Shown here: positions 7,001-14,079 of the stretch, in pieces
Layout: every line of letters begins with the position of its first letter
How positions within the stretch are numbered: the first letter of the stretch is position 1
Source of the DNA: an uncultured Catenibacillus sp.
GTDB lineage: Bacteria > Bacillota > Clostridia > Lachnospirales > Lachnospiraceae
Length of the DNA: 27,086 nt
Direction: 5' to 3'
Assembly: GCA_934339005.1 (NCBI GenBank)
Contig: CAKRHR010000037.1
Span: forward strand, 1-27,086
The notes under the pieces: generated by a model
Told to the model about the DNA's origin: nothing
The model's input: the letters and a program-made list of their open reading frames with translations, nothing else
Database searches by the model: none
Made by a program: the position numbers and the translations under genes

Positions 7001-9252
7001 TTTTGAGTACACAATATTATGCGACAAATCAGTTGATGACAAAGTCTGATTTGGTAAATCTGGATGATGCACAGTGGACAGATTATGTTCGACCATTAAC
7101 ATATACTGCAAATCAGAATGTGATTCTTTATGAAAAAGTTGTGGATAAAGCAGGAAACACAGAGTATTTCAGTTCTGAAAATGTGGTTGTTGACAATGTG
7201 AAGCCAGTACCGACTGTGACAATTACACCATCATCACCGGCGCATGGTATGGGTGTTTATTCAGCGGGTGATAATCCTGGAGTTGATATCAGAGTTAAAG
7301 ATACATCTGTAACTGCAGATCAGAATGCGTATGCCGGTTTGAATCAGGTTTCATATAAGATTGTGGGTGGTACAACAGGTTATGTAGAAACAGGTGTGCT
7401 TGCTTTATTTGACAGAACAGCACATCAGTCAGAGTGGACAGGTCATGTAAATATCAATCCTGAGTTATTCTACAGCAATGATGTTTGGGTAACAGTGACA
7501 GCAAGTGACTGGTCAACAAATGAAGTTACATCTGAAACAATGACTTTGAAGGTGGATAATAAAGCACCGATTGTGAAGTTCTCATTTGATACTTCGGATG
7601 CATTGAATGGTAAGTATTACAAGAAGAATAAGACATTAACAATCATCGTGGATGAACGAAATTTTGATACATCCTATACACCGATAGTGACATCATCAGC
7701 TAGAGGTGGATATACATTCAGTGGTTGGTCGTCCAACGGAGAGATTCATACAGGTACGGTGACATTCAGTGGTGACAGTGATTACACAGTGACTTTTGAT
7801 TGTGTTGACCTTGCAGGAAATAAATCAAATACAGAGAATTTACCAGAGTTTACAGTGGATAAGACCATCCCTGTCATCAACGTATCTTACAGCAATAACA
7901 ATGCTCAGAACGGCAACTATTACAAAGAGTCACGCACAGCGATAATCACGATTGCAGAGCATAACTTTAATGCATCTGAGGTCAGAGTGACAACAACAGC
8001 ATCATTAAACGGTGCATCAATTACAGCACCGACAATCAGTGACTGGTTTACAAGTGGTGACAGACATACAGCGACGATTGTTTATGCAAAAGATGGTGAT
8101 TTCACATTTGATATTACATACAGTGACCTTGCAGGTAATCCGGCTGCAGATTATGCGATGGACAAATTTATCGTAGATTTGACAAATCCTGAAATTAAAT
8201 TCTCCGGTGTTGAAGATAAATCTGCGAATAAAGGCACAGTGGCACCAGTGATTGAACTGACAGATACAAACTTTAATACACAGAATGTGACATTGACACT
8301 GATAGGTGCGAAAAAAGGAAAAGTATCTACAGAAGACATGCTGACGGTGGCATTCATTGGCAATGGACAACGTATTACATTTCAGAATTTTGCGGCAGAT
8401 ATGGATGATATTTATACATTAACTGCAAAATCAGTAGATAAAGCAGGCAATGAAACAAGTAAGACACTGACATTCTCTGTTAACCGTGATGGCTCAAATT
8501 ATCTACTTGATGAGGCAACGAGGAAGCTTATTAAATCAGGTTTTATAAACAAACCACGGGATATCGTGATTACAGAGGTGAATGTAGATATTGTAAAATT
8601 TGTCGAACTGTCTTACAGTAAAGATGGTGAGATAGTCAAACTGGTTGAAGGGAAAGATTTTATTGTTCAGGAAAGTGGTGGTGACGGACAGTGGAAACAG
8701 TACATTTATACAATTAAAGCCTCCTGTTTTGAGGCAGAAGGCGATTATACAATCAATATTTATTCTGAGGATTATGCAGAAAATCAAATGACGAATAAAT
8801 CAAAAAATACACTGGTTGAATTTATCGTAGATAAGACAGCACCGATAATAAGTATTGCAAATCTTGAAAACATGGGTCGTTATAAAGAAGATATGCATGA
8901 ATTTATAATCAATGTTAAAGATAACATGGGAATATCATATGTGGAGATTTATTTGGATGAAAAACTCTGGCATACATATACAGAGGACGATTTCTCTATC
9001 ACGGATGGTCTGTTTACAATGTACATAGATAGCAAAAATGCATACCAGAGTATAAGAGTTATTGCAGCAGATAAGGCTGGTAATTTGGTAAAATCTAAAG
9101 AATACAAGGTGCTTGTAACTTCAAATAAGTGGATTCAGTTTTTTATGAATAAGCCAATGTTAATCGGTATATTTGTAATAGTTGTTATAGCGGTGATTAT
9201 TATTATAATATTTCTTAAAAATATCTTTTCAAAAAAGCCAAGGCGTTTGTAA
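4033..9252 (+). CDS. Giant surface protein with tandem Ig-like repeats and C-terminal membrane anchor
   Basis: A 1739-residue protein. The N-terminus (MRNKMKRW then a hydrophobic run to about residue 28) is a signal peptide or signal anchor, followed by an Ser/Glu/Thr-rich linker (about 35-65). The body is a series of bacterial Ig-like domains: a joining motif V-D-x-x-x-P recurs near residues 669, 797, 937, 1053, 1174, 1275, 1380 and 1598, each preceded by a D-x-A-G-N or similar loop (DLAGN, DKAGN, DMAGN). The C-terminus has a hydrophobic helix of about 21 residues followed by KNIFSKKPRRL, so it is membrane anchored and not LPXTG-sorted. It is probably a stalk-like adhesin or surface scaffold. 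A GGGGGAAGGG ribosome binding site precedes the ATG. It ends 6 bases from the convergent gene with no clear terminator between. Confidence 0.88.
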   Translation: MRNKMKRWLSLLFVTAILGSLVYVNRWMNLKTEAAEVVVESETEILLESETASTEESSETGSEILENEGITFKVRMLNEANSLIYGQKAVKIAEIIDTEAPEQYSEFLIAKVVSDTSKAYTSHDFFIEKEDGMDNLYAVYVNAVAAGTVNFRIQKSTDSGGVDITVNIARRPLYLQTGDVEKHWNTERIAESDVEVKLLNNEGYRLDDSGHKDENSGLTEYDKAYIGNKIKLPKAAIDENMCTLSQLDTIGIYPNAVTVDLDGVIAADYEFKIELQNQGTLIIDGESVIKGTEYQYIQVDNSQSTHVYQNENHTLYIADDSNVSAKLLIQKAPYTKIIYIKEKDEEILIDNNLLSLNEGDLDQTVELMLSNDDGTKQTQPFKLVFRRDNACPEISIKIEDVESVVKQFADAIPFKFFHNGKSENHQKQYLQANICVRDLLDVSDMNIVESGGSGLQAWSYLIVNTQKDINFAMDKAITEADVKDLFQGYSFTNVDAEKLDKELIFDIGKVDGKVKAGNYIIFVFATDNVGNSALYSSNGVILDDVNLSSIEVVYSDRMEQGNRADFFNKEVELTTTVTEDVSNIFSGVKDLTYTVSEDGKRGQVQTLIDNAYPETTLENLKSFDVNGYGQKLKKFSVDVCDDSHSHEITVDFTAHDFAGNELIQTKSFVIDPVAPIVKNTVTSKANKLNGKYYKDDVVVTTEITERFLNIENDVIYSIKIDEGGTKSLTLAQLKETRNQNKYGISNISVEYEENQAGKTDNTMSKITITFSEEHDYIIHTSVKDMAGNQTDKAVEEFVIDKTAPVVNVTYYRYGDGKAFVPSATEANPTYLNEKYKVFKVSVTVNELNFNKDNYVDAKLDVAAKDSSNKIIYHESTDKIAADVQSIVQNNEVIWKVEDNDSYTYEVQFTEDANYSFAFDYTDLAGNQVIVNPVYITLDKIKPTGSVTLSGLVSGNAVETWNSFISKMTFNYFAKNSVGGSMTSEDATAGVLSTQYYATNQLMTKSDLVNLDDAQWTDYVRPLTYTANQNVILYEKVVDKAGNTEYFSSENVVVDNVKPVPTVTITPSSPAHGMGVYSAGDNPGVDIRVKDTSVTADQNAYAGLNQVSYKIVGGTTGYVETGVLALFDRTAHQSEWTGHVNINPELFYSNDVWVTVTASDWSTNEVTSETMTLKVDNKAPIVKFSFDTSDALNGKYYKKNKTLTIIVDERNFDTSYTPIVTSSARGGYTFSGWSSNGEIHTGTVTFSGDSDYTVTFDCVDLAGNKSNTENLPEFTVDKTIPVINVSYSNNNAQNGNYYKESRTAIITIAEHNFNASEVRVTTTASLNGASITAPTISDWFTSGDRHTATIVYAKDGDFTFDITYSDLAGNPAADYAMDKFIVDLTNPEIKFSGVEDKSANKGTVAPVIELTDTNFNTQNVTLTLIGAKKGKVSTEDMLTVAFIGNGQRITFQNFAADMDDIYTLTAKSVDKAGNETSKTLTFSVNRDGSNYLLDEATRKLIKSGFINKPRDIVITEVNVDIVKFVELSYSKDGEIVKLVEGKDFIVQESGGDGQWKQYIYTIKASCFEAEGDYTINIYSEDYAENQMTNKSKNTLVEFIVDKTAPIISIANLENMGRYKEDMHEFIINVKDNMGISYVEIYLDEKLWHTYTEDDFSITDGLFTMYIDSKNAYQSIRVIAADKAGNLVKSKEYKVLVTSNKWIQFFMNKPMLIGIFVIVVIAVIIIIIFLKNIFSKKPRRL

Positions 9253-9258
9253 TGATAT

Positions 9259-10068
9259 TTAGACGATTTTATGTCGTAATCCCTTAACCGCCAGCCAGTT
9301 CTTTTCCGGTTTAACGATAAACAGCCAGATGCCAAGTGGGACGAGCAGGAGGCTGATCCATTGTGAGGTGGAAAGACCGAGCAGTCCGCCACGAACCAAA
9401 TCGCCCCGGAAAAATTCAAAAATAAAACGTTCAATACCATAAATCATTAAATATAGGCCAAATGGCTGAAGGGGCTTTTTTGGCTTGTAATTGTAGATGA
9501 TAAGAATGATAAAAGTGATGAGGTTTGCGCCTGCTTCGATTAACTGGACGGGCAGCAGAGGAATGCCGTTAGGTGCGCCGCCGACAGCATTAGTAAATGT
9601 CACAGCAAGTACACCATGAAATTCAATGCCATAGCAGCAGCCGGCGAGAAAACAACCAATACGGCCGATGCAGTGAAACAGTGGAATTGCAGGAACAAAT
9701 GCCTGAACTAAAGGCAACGCATCTTCTTTAAAAAAGTGCGCATAAAGTATCGGACCAAAGATGCCGCCTATCAGGCCGCCGTAAAAGACAAAGCCGGAAC
9801 CGATATATTGACCGAAATTCTGAATACTTGCAAAGATGAAGTCCCTGTAAACCCAGAAATCGGAAATATGTGGAATCAGATACAAAAGTTTTGCACCGAT
9901 TAATGCACAGAAGAAGATAAAAATAAACATATAAAACATATTATCAAGAGCAGCTTTTTGTCGGCGGCATCCAAGAAGTGCACAGCCAAGGGCTGCAAAA
10001 CAGCCGATGACGCACATAAAACCATAAGATGCGATGGTCCGGCCAAAAAAATGTATGTAAGGGTACAT
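9259..10068 (-). CDS. Lgt-like prolipoprotein diacylglyceryl transferase family protein
   Basis: A 269-residue polytopic membrane protein with about seven hydrophobic segments. The Lgt architecture is clear: YGGLIGG (96-102), the signature-like RIGCFLAGCCYG (136-147), and YGIERFIFEFFRGD (210-223) followed by a GLSTSQWISL helix. Lgt moves the diacylglyceryl group of phosphatidylglycerol to the lipobox cysteine. Compared with E. coli Lgt, the positions of N146 and E151 are both Cys here (C139, C144), while the signature Arg (R136) and the late Tyr/Arg pair are kept. This is therefore the Cys-rich Lgt-like branch seen in Clostridia, and the activity may differ from canonical Lgt. AGGAGG lies 8 bases before the ATG. 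Confidence 0.85.
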   Translation of the reverse strand: MYPYIHFFGRTIASYGFMCVIGCFAALGCALLGCRRQKAALDNMFYMFIFIFFCALIGAKLLYLIPHISDFWVYRDFIFASIQNFGQYIGSGFVFYGGLIGGIFGPILYAHFFKEDALPLVQAFVPAIPLFHCIGRIGCFLAGCCYGIEFHGVLAVTFTNAVGGAPNGIPLLPVQLIEAGANLITFIILIIYNYKPKKPLQPFGLYLMIYGIERFIFEFFRGDLVRGGLLGLSTSQWISLLLVPLGIWLFIVKPEKNWLAVKGLRHKIV

Positions 10069-10283
10069 ATAAAATCCTCCTGAGTGAAAGTATAAGTAAT
10101 AATTCTATGATAAAGTCAGTGGGAAAATGTCTTTTGACCCTGATATCATTTAATTATAGCAAAAAACATCAGAATAAAATATAGTAATTATAAATAAATT
10201 AAGATTTAATCCAAAGACTTAAGATTATATATCGATATTTTAATGTGTTATTACAGTGTTATTGCAGTCATTAGTCAAAATGC

Positions 10284-10316
10284 CGTGTACACGCCATTTT
10301 ATTACATCATAAAATG
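10284..10316. repeat. Two adjacent palindromes in the lgt-like/LVIVD intergenic region
   Basis: The divergent gap 10069-10458 is A/T rich and has no gene. It holds a perfect 10-base palindrome CGTGTACACG (10284-10293), then an inverted repeat CATTTTA-N8-TAAAATG (10295-10316). Both lie about 50-85 bases upstream of the -35 of the LVIVD promoter, a usual place for an activator or repressor site. I found no convincing promoter for the minus-strand gene here. Confidence 0.45.
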
Positions 10317-10367
10317 AATGCTTGTAAAAAATGATGGAAAATCAGATGAAAATTTACAATTTTATCG

Positions 10368-10396
10368 TTGAGTTTACCACGAAAATATTATATAAT
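10368..10396 (+). promoter_or_regulatory. Sigma-A promoter of the LVIVD-repeat gene
   Basis: TTGAGT (10368-10373), a 17-base spacer and a perfect TATAAT (10391-10396). Transcription should start near 10403, giving a 5'-UTR of about 55 bases with a strong AGAAAGGAAGG ribosome binding site at 10443-10453. Confidence 0.78.
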
Positions 10397-10458
10397 ATAT
10401 GATATAGTTTGAAGTAGGTATAAAGTATATATTTTTACTTTAAGAAAGGAAGGTTTAT

Positions 10459-11856
10459 ATGTCAAATTTTGATTTTTCACGTGGCGAGAATAATCCAGGA
10501 TATATCAAGAATCTTGAATGTCTGGGTTATTGCGACTGGGACCAGAAGAGTGGCGCATTCCAGATGCAGATGTATAAGACAGCCGAAGGCAAGTACTATA
10601 TGTACGGTTCAGCATTTGGTGGTATTCATGGCGCAAGTGTTGTGATTGCTGATGTCACAGATCCTGAAAATCCTAAATTCATTAAACGTATATTTATGTT
10701 GGATCCTGATGAATATCCAACAACTTCTTCACCTAAGATTCAGGTGGCAGATGATAAACTGATTGTAGCGATGACAGCAGGTAGTGGTCCGGGAGCCTTA
10801 GTTGATCAGTCTGAACTTCAGAACATGAAGTGTCAGGCAGGTATTCAGATTTATTCCTTGAAGGAAGACCCTGAAAATCCTAAATATCTTGGTTACTGGG
10901 ATTGTGGTGTACCACATTCTATCGGTGTACATCGTTTTATGTACAATGGCGGTCCTTATGTATACCTTTCATGCGAAGCTGAACGTTTCGAAGGTATGAT
11001 TATGCGTATCGTTGATATTTCAGATCCTGCAAATCCAGTTGAAGTTGGTAACTGGTGGGCACCTCATCAGTTCGTAGATGGTTATGCCGGAAGAACTGTT
11101 GATCATCATGCACCACATGTACCATCATTCATGGATAAAGGCTGGATGCATGGCCCTCCATTCAGACGTGATGATGGTATCATGTTCTGCGGTTACGGCG
11201 GTGATGGCCTCTACGTTCTGGATGCCAAAGATGTTACACGCCCAAGACTTCTTGGTCAGTTGAAATTTATGCCTGCATTCTCCAGTCATCTGGCAGGAGC
11301 TCGTACACATACAGCACTTCCATTACCTGGACGTGATTTCTGTGTTGTAACAAATGAAGGTGAGAGATTCCAGTTCTTCAAACCAGGTACAATTCAGGGT
11401 GCACAGGCACTGAATAACCTGCATATGGTTGATGTCAGCGATCCTACAAATCCTGTACTGGTTGCAGAATTCCCATATCCGGAAGTTCCTGAAAACTTCC
11501 CATTCCCTAACTTCAATGTTATGCAGTTAGGACAGCAGGGACCATTTGGCCCTCACAATGTTCATGAACCTATGAGCGGCAAGCCATGGCTTGAACAGAG
11601 AGGTGACAGAGTTTACGATTGTTACTTTGCAGCAGGTCTTCGTGTTTATGATGTATCTGACCCTTATTACATTAAGGAAATCGCATACTTCATTCCACCA
11701 AACCCTGATAAGACACCAGAAGAATCCTTCTTCCCAGGTTTCCCAGGACCACGTAATGCGGTTACAGAAGACTGTGTTGTTGATGAGAGAGGTTACATCT
11801 ATGTAACATGTCTTGACAATGGTTTCTACATCTTGAAGATGAAAGAAGATAAATAA
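10459..11856 (+). CDS. LVIVD-repeat beta-propeller protein, His-rich, likely highly expressed
   Basis: A 465-residue protein without signal peptide or membrane helix, so probably cytoplasmic. LVIVD-type strands (hydrophobic-V-x-D-V-x-D-P-x-N-P) recur at about 61-78, 129-148, 182-199, 251-268, 321-339 and 394-411, with a degenerate one at 455-460. This implies a six- or seven-bladed propeller. Conserved-looking His clusters lie between blades: HSIGVH (153-158), DHHAPH (215-220), H231, H277, H284 and GPHNVHE (364-370), which could form a metal or substrate site at one face. Phe is coded mostly by TTC after the first codons, unlike the neighbours, which points to high expression along with the near-consensus promoter. 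The biochemical function is not known to me. It is monocistronic. Confidence 0.8.
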   Translation: MSNFDFSRGENNPGYIKNLECLGYCDWDQKSGAFQMQMYKTAEGKYYMYGSAFGGIHGASVVIADVTDPENPKFIKRIFMLDPDEYPTTSSPKIQVADDKLIVAMTAGSGPGALVDQSELQNMKCQAGIQIYSLKEDPENPKYLGYWDCGVPHSIGVHRFMYNGGPYVYLSCEAERFEGMIMRIVDISDPANPVEVGNWWAPHQFVDGYAGRTVDHHAPHVPSFMDKGWMHGPPFRRDDGIMFCGYGGDGLYVLDAKDVTRPRLLGQLKFMPAFSSHLAGARTHTALPLPGRDFCVVTNEGERFQFFKPGTIQGAQALNNLHMVDVSDPTNPVLVAEFPYPEVPENFPFPNFNVMQLGQQGPFGPHNVHEPMSGKPWLEQRGDRVYDCYFAAGLRVYDVSDPYYIKEIAYFIPPNPDKTPEESFFPGFPGPRNAVTEDCVVDERGYIYVTCLDNGFYILKMKEDK

Positions 11857-11882
11857 TGAACTTGGATTACTTATAATGTATT

Positions 11883-11947
11883 AGTATCAAGATACTTATC
11901 TGAGCCTTCATGATAAGACAGCTATCTGAGCTTTTATGATAAGACAG
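11883..11947. repeat. Short palindrome plus 25-bp tandem direct repeat
   Basis: AGTATC-AA-GATACT (11883-11896) is immediately followed by two copies of a 25-base unit at 11897-11921 and 11923-11947 (26-base period). Each copy begins TATCTGAGC and ends ATGATAAGACAG, with three or so mismatches in the middle. It sits in the 3' region after the LVIVD gene. The purpose is unknown; it could be a small duplication or RNA-level structure. Confidence 0.6.
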
Positions 11948-12001
11948 TTTTGAGATTAAAAAAATATTATAAATATTGTAAAGTCATTTATCGAAAATAA
12001 T

Positions 12002-12125
12002 AAAAGAGCTGAACACATAAGATAAAAAGTACTTCTAATTGAGATTGATTTAAGATTTAATGAACATTAAAATCTTTTTGATGCCAATTAGAGGAAACTG
12101 GATATCTGTGTGTGTCAGCTCTTTT
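12002..12125. terminator. 124-bp foldback acting as a bidirectional terminator
   Basis: Two 61-base arms (12002-12062 and 12065-12125) fold on a 2-base loop. The outer 11 bases (AAAAGAGCTGA/TCAGCTCTTTT) pair perfectly. AGATA/TATCT and CTAATTG/CAATTAG pair in the middle, and AAGATTT-AATG pairs at the tip with one bulge. Both ends give U-runs when transcribed (CTCTTTTAGTTT on plus, CTCTTTTATTATTTT on minus). It lies between two convergent genes, ending 3 bases from the minus-strand stop. It is much longer than an ordinary terminator. Confidence 0.7.
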
Positions 12126-12128
12126 AGT

Positions 12129-13736
12129 TTATCTGTCCCATTTCTGGCACAGAGCTATTAATTCTTCGGTAAACTTTGTCAAATCTTTGTTTGCGCCACC
12201 CTCATTATGCGCAATAACCTGTGACAGATAATCACCGGCAGACATTAACTGGCGATAGACAGGATTCATCTGACGTTCATTTTTATCATGTTCAGGTTTG
12301 GAGATTTTGACACGGTTACCGATTTCCAGGCATTTGTCAGTGATTAAATCATACACAGCGCCATTAAATGGTGCTGTGGCAGGCAGATTCAATTCATGAA
12401 TCAGACGATTTGCGAACAGTTCACATACGGCATCTTCACCATGATTGACAAATACCATAGATGGTTTTTCTTTAAAGTGTCCAATCCATTCCATCAGTCC
12501 GTTGTTGTCAGCATGGCCGCTGATGCCTGCCATCTGGCAAATTTCAGCCCGCACAGTAATTGTTTCTTCAAACAGGCGGACAGTTTTTGCACCTTCGACA
12601 ATTGCACGACCGAGTGTACCAACAGCCTGATAACCAACAAATAAAATCGTTGATTCAGGACGCCAGAGATTATGCTTCAGGTGATGGCGGATACGTCCAG
12701 CTTCGCACATGCCGCTGGCAGAGATGATGACTTTGGGTTCGGTATCTTCGTTGATCGTTTTGGAATCATCTCCGGTGATGGCAACTTTCAAATCAGGAAA
12801 ATTAATTGGATTGATGCCTTTGTCAAGAATTGCCAGCGCATCGCCGTCAAAATACTCACGCATACTCTGTGTAAAAATACTTGTAGCTTCTACGGCAAGC
12901 GGACTGTCCACATATACGTTGAAGTGGTCATGACCATGAATCAGCCCTTTTTCTTTGATTTCGCGGATAAAATAAAGTAATTCCTGTGTTCGGCCAACGG
13001 CAAAGGACGGGATGACAACGTTGCCGCCACGGTCCAGAGTACGTTGGATAATTGGAACAAGCTGGGAGATATAATCAATCCGTTTATCGTGTGAACGGTC
13101 CCCGTAAGTTGATTCCATAATTACATAATCAGCATGTTCAAGGTAATGTGGATCACGAATCAATGGTTGGTCTTTATTACCGATATCACCGGAGAAAACT
13201 ATCGTTTTTGTAATGCCATCTTCTGTGACAGTGAGTTCAATACTAGAAGAACCAAGCAGATGACCTGCATCCACAAAACGTACGGATATATCCGGAAACA
13301 AACGATAAGTCTTTTCATAGACGCAAGGGACAAATAACTGAATCGCAGCCATGGCATCTTCGGTAGTGTACAGTGGTACATAAGGCTCACGCCCGGCACG
13401 ACGGCCTTTTCGATTACGCCAGGTAGCTTCAAACTCCTGGATATGTGCGGAATCCTGAAGCATAATACTGCACAGTCTGCAAGTAGCTCCTGAAGCATAA
13501 ATCGGTCCGTCATACCCCTGTGCGGCAAGAATCGGCAGACGACCTGAATGGTCGATATGTGCATGTGTCAGAAGCACACAGTCGATATCGCCTGGCGCCA
13601 GTGGAAATTCACAGTTTTCATAAGTATCCGGTCCCTGTTCCATACCGTAATCAATTAAGATTTTGTGACCGGCAACACGCAATAATGAACAACTTCCGGT
13701 CACTTCATGAGCAGCCCCTAAAAACATTAATTGCAT
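12129..13736 (-). CDS. Beta-CASP metallo-beta-lactamase-fold protein (probable RNA-processing nuclease)
   Basis: A 535-residue cytoplasmic protein. Metallo-beta-lactamase motifs: HAHIDH (58-63), DAGH (H159), FSGDIGN (D184). Beta-CASP motifs: ESTYGDR (208-214), the helix FAVGRTQELL after NVVIPS, ISASGMCEAGRIRHH (338-352), SGHAD (406-410) and VNHGE (430-434). This order matches the YSH1/CPSF-73-like bacterial branch with an RNA-specificity (RMMBL) region, not RNase J. Family members cleave or trim RNA with two zinc ions, but the substrate of this one is unknown. The C-terminal tail, about 70 residues past the last motif, is helical and charged. The start has an AGAAGGTG ribosome binding site. 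A perfect inverted repeat lies 28 bases upstream. Confidence 0.9.
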   Translation of the reverse strand: MQLMFLGAAHEVTGSCSLLRVAGHKILIDYGMEQGPDTYENCEFPLAPGDIDCVLLTHAHIDHSGRLPILAAQGYDGPIYASGATCRLCSIMLQDSAHIQEFEATWRNRKGRRAGREPYVPLYTTEDAMAAIQLFVPCVYEKTYRLFPDISVRFVDAGHLLGSSSIELTVTEDGITKTIVFSGDIGNKDQPLIRDPHYLEHADYVIMESTYGDRSHDKRIDYISQLVPIIQRTLDRGGNVVIPSFAVGRTQELLYFIREIKEKGLIHGHDHFNVYVDSPLAVEATSIFTQSMREYFDGDALAILDKGINPINFPDLKVAITGDDSKTINEDTEPKVIISASGMCEAGRIRHHLKHNLWRPESTILFVGYQAVGTLGRAIVEGAKTVRLFEETITVRAEICQMAGISGHADNNGLMEWIGHFKEKPSMVFVNHGEDAVCELFANRLIHELNLPATAPFNGAVYDLITDKCLEIGNRVKISKPEHDKNERQMNPVYRQLMSAGDYLSQVIAHNEGGANKDLTKFTEELIALCQKWDR

Positions 13737-13763
13737 AAAAACACCTTCTTCCCCATATTTTAG

Positions 13764-13785
13764 ACATGTCTGAGTACAGACATGT
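13764..13785. repeat. Perfect inverted repeat upstream of the beta-CASP gene
   Basis: ACATGTCTG-AGTA-CAGACATGT, with 9-base arms at 13764-13772 and 13777-13785. It lies in the leader of the minus-strand gene, either as an operator or as a 5'-UTR hairpin. No U-run follows, so it is not a terminator. Confidence 0.6.
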
Positions 13786-13993
13786 TGAACATAGCATATA
13801 AATGATATTTACGTCGTTTAACTTTTGCCCCCTGATATTACTTATATTATAAGTTTTTTGTGAATATAATACAAGAATGAAAGAATCAAAAGTCAGAGAA
13901 TATTTATTAAATATTAGAAAAATCTGACAAATTTAAAAAGGCGCGGTGATAGATTATCGGAGGTAAGGACACAGTTTAGTCACAGTTTTAACA

Positions 13994-14033
13994 TGAAAAA
14001 ATCACAAATTAGCCCCTGAAAAATCACAAATAA
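13994..14033 (+). repeat. Direct repeat upstream of the ABC operon
   Basis: Two copies of TGAAAAA(A)TCACAAAT, at 13994-14009 and 14017-14031, 23 bases apart (about two helical turns), lie 50-85 bases before the ABC start. This spacing suits a DNA-binding protein site. The remainder of the divergent gap 13737-14079 is A/T rich with no gene, and I could not fix a promoter in it. Confidence 0.4.
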
Positions 14034-14079
14034 CTTTTAAAATAGTTTTTATGTTATGAACAGGGAGGTATGGCAGAGT

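Noticed and set aside
8017..8370. 117-codon minus-strand frame within the Ig-like gene
   Set aside because: Lies antisense in a repetitive long gene with strong coding signal on the other strand; a shadow frame.
11897..11947. Possible CRISPR-like repeat (two 25-base copies)
   Set aside because: Only two copies with a single base between them and no spacers; a simple tandem duplication.
12396..12644. Plus-strand frames opposite the beta-CASP gene
   Set aside because: The minus strand carries all metallo-beta-lactamase and beta-CASP motifs; the opposite frames have no ribosome binding site.
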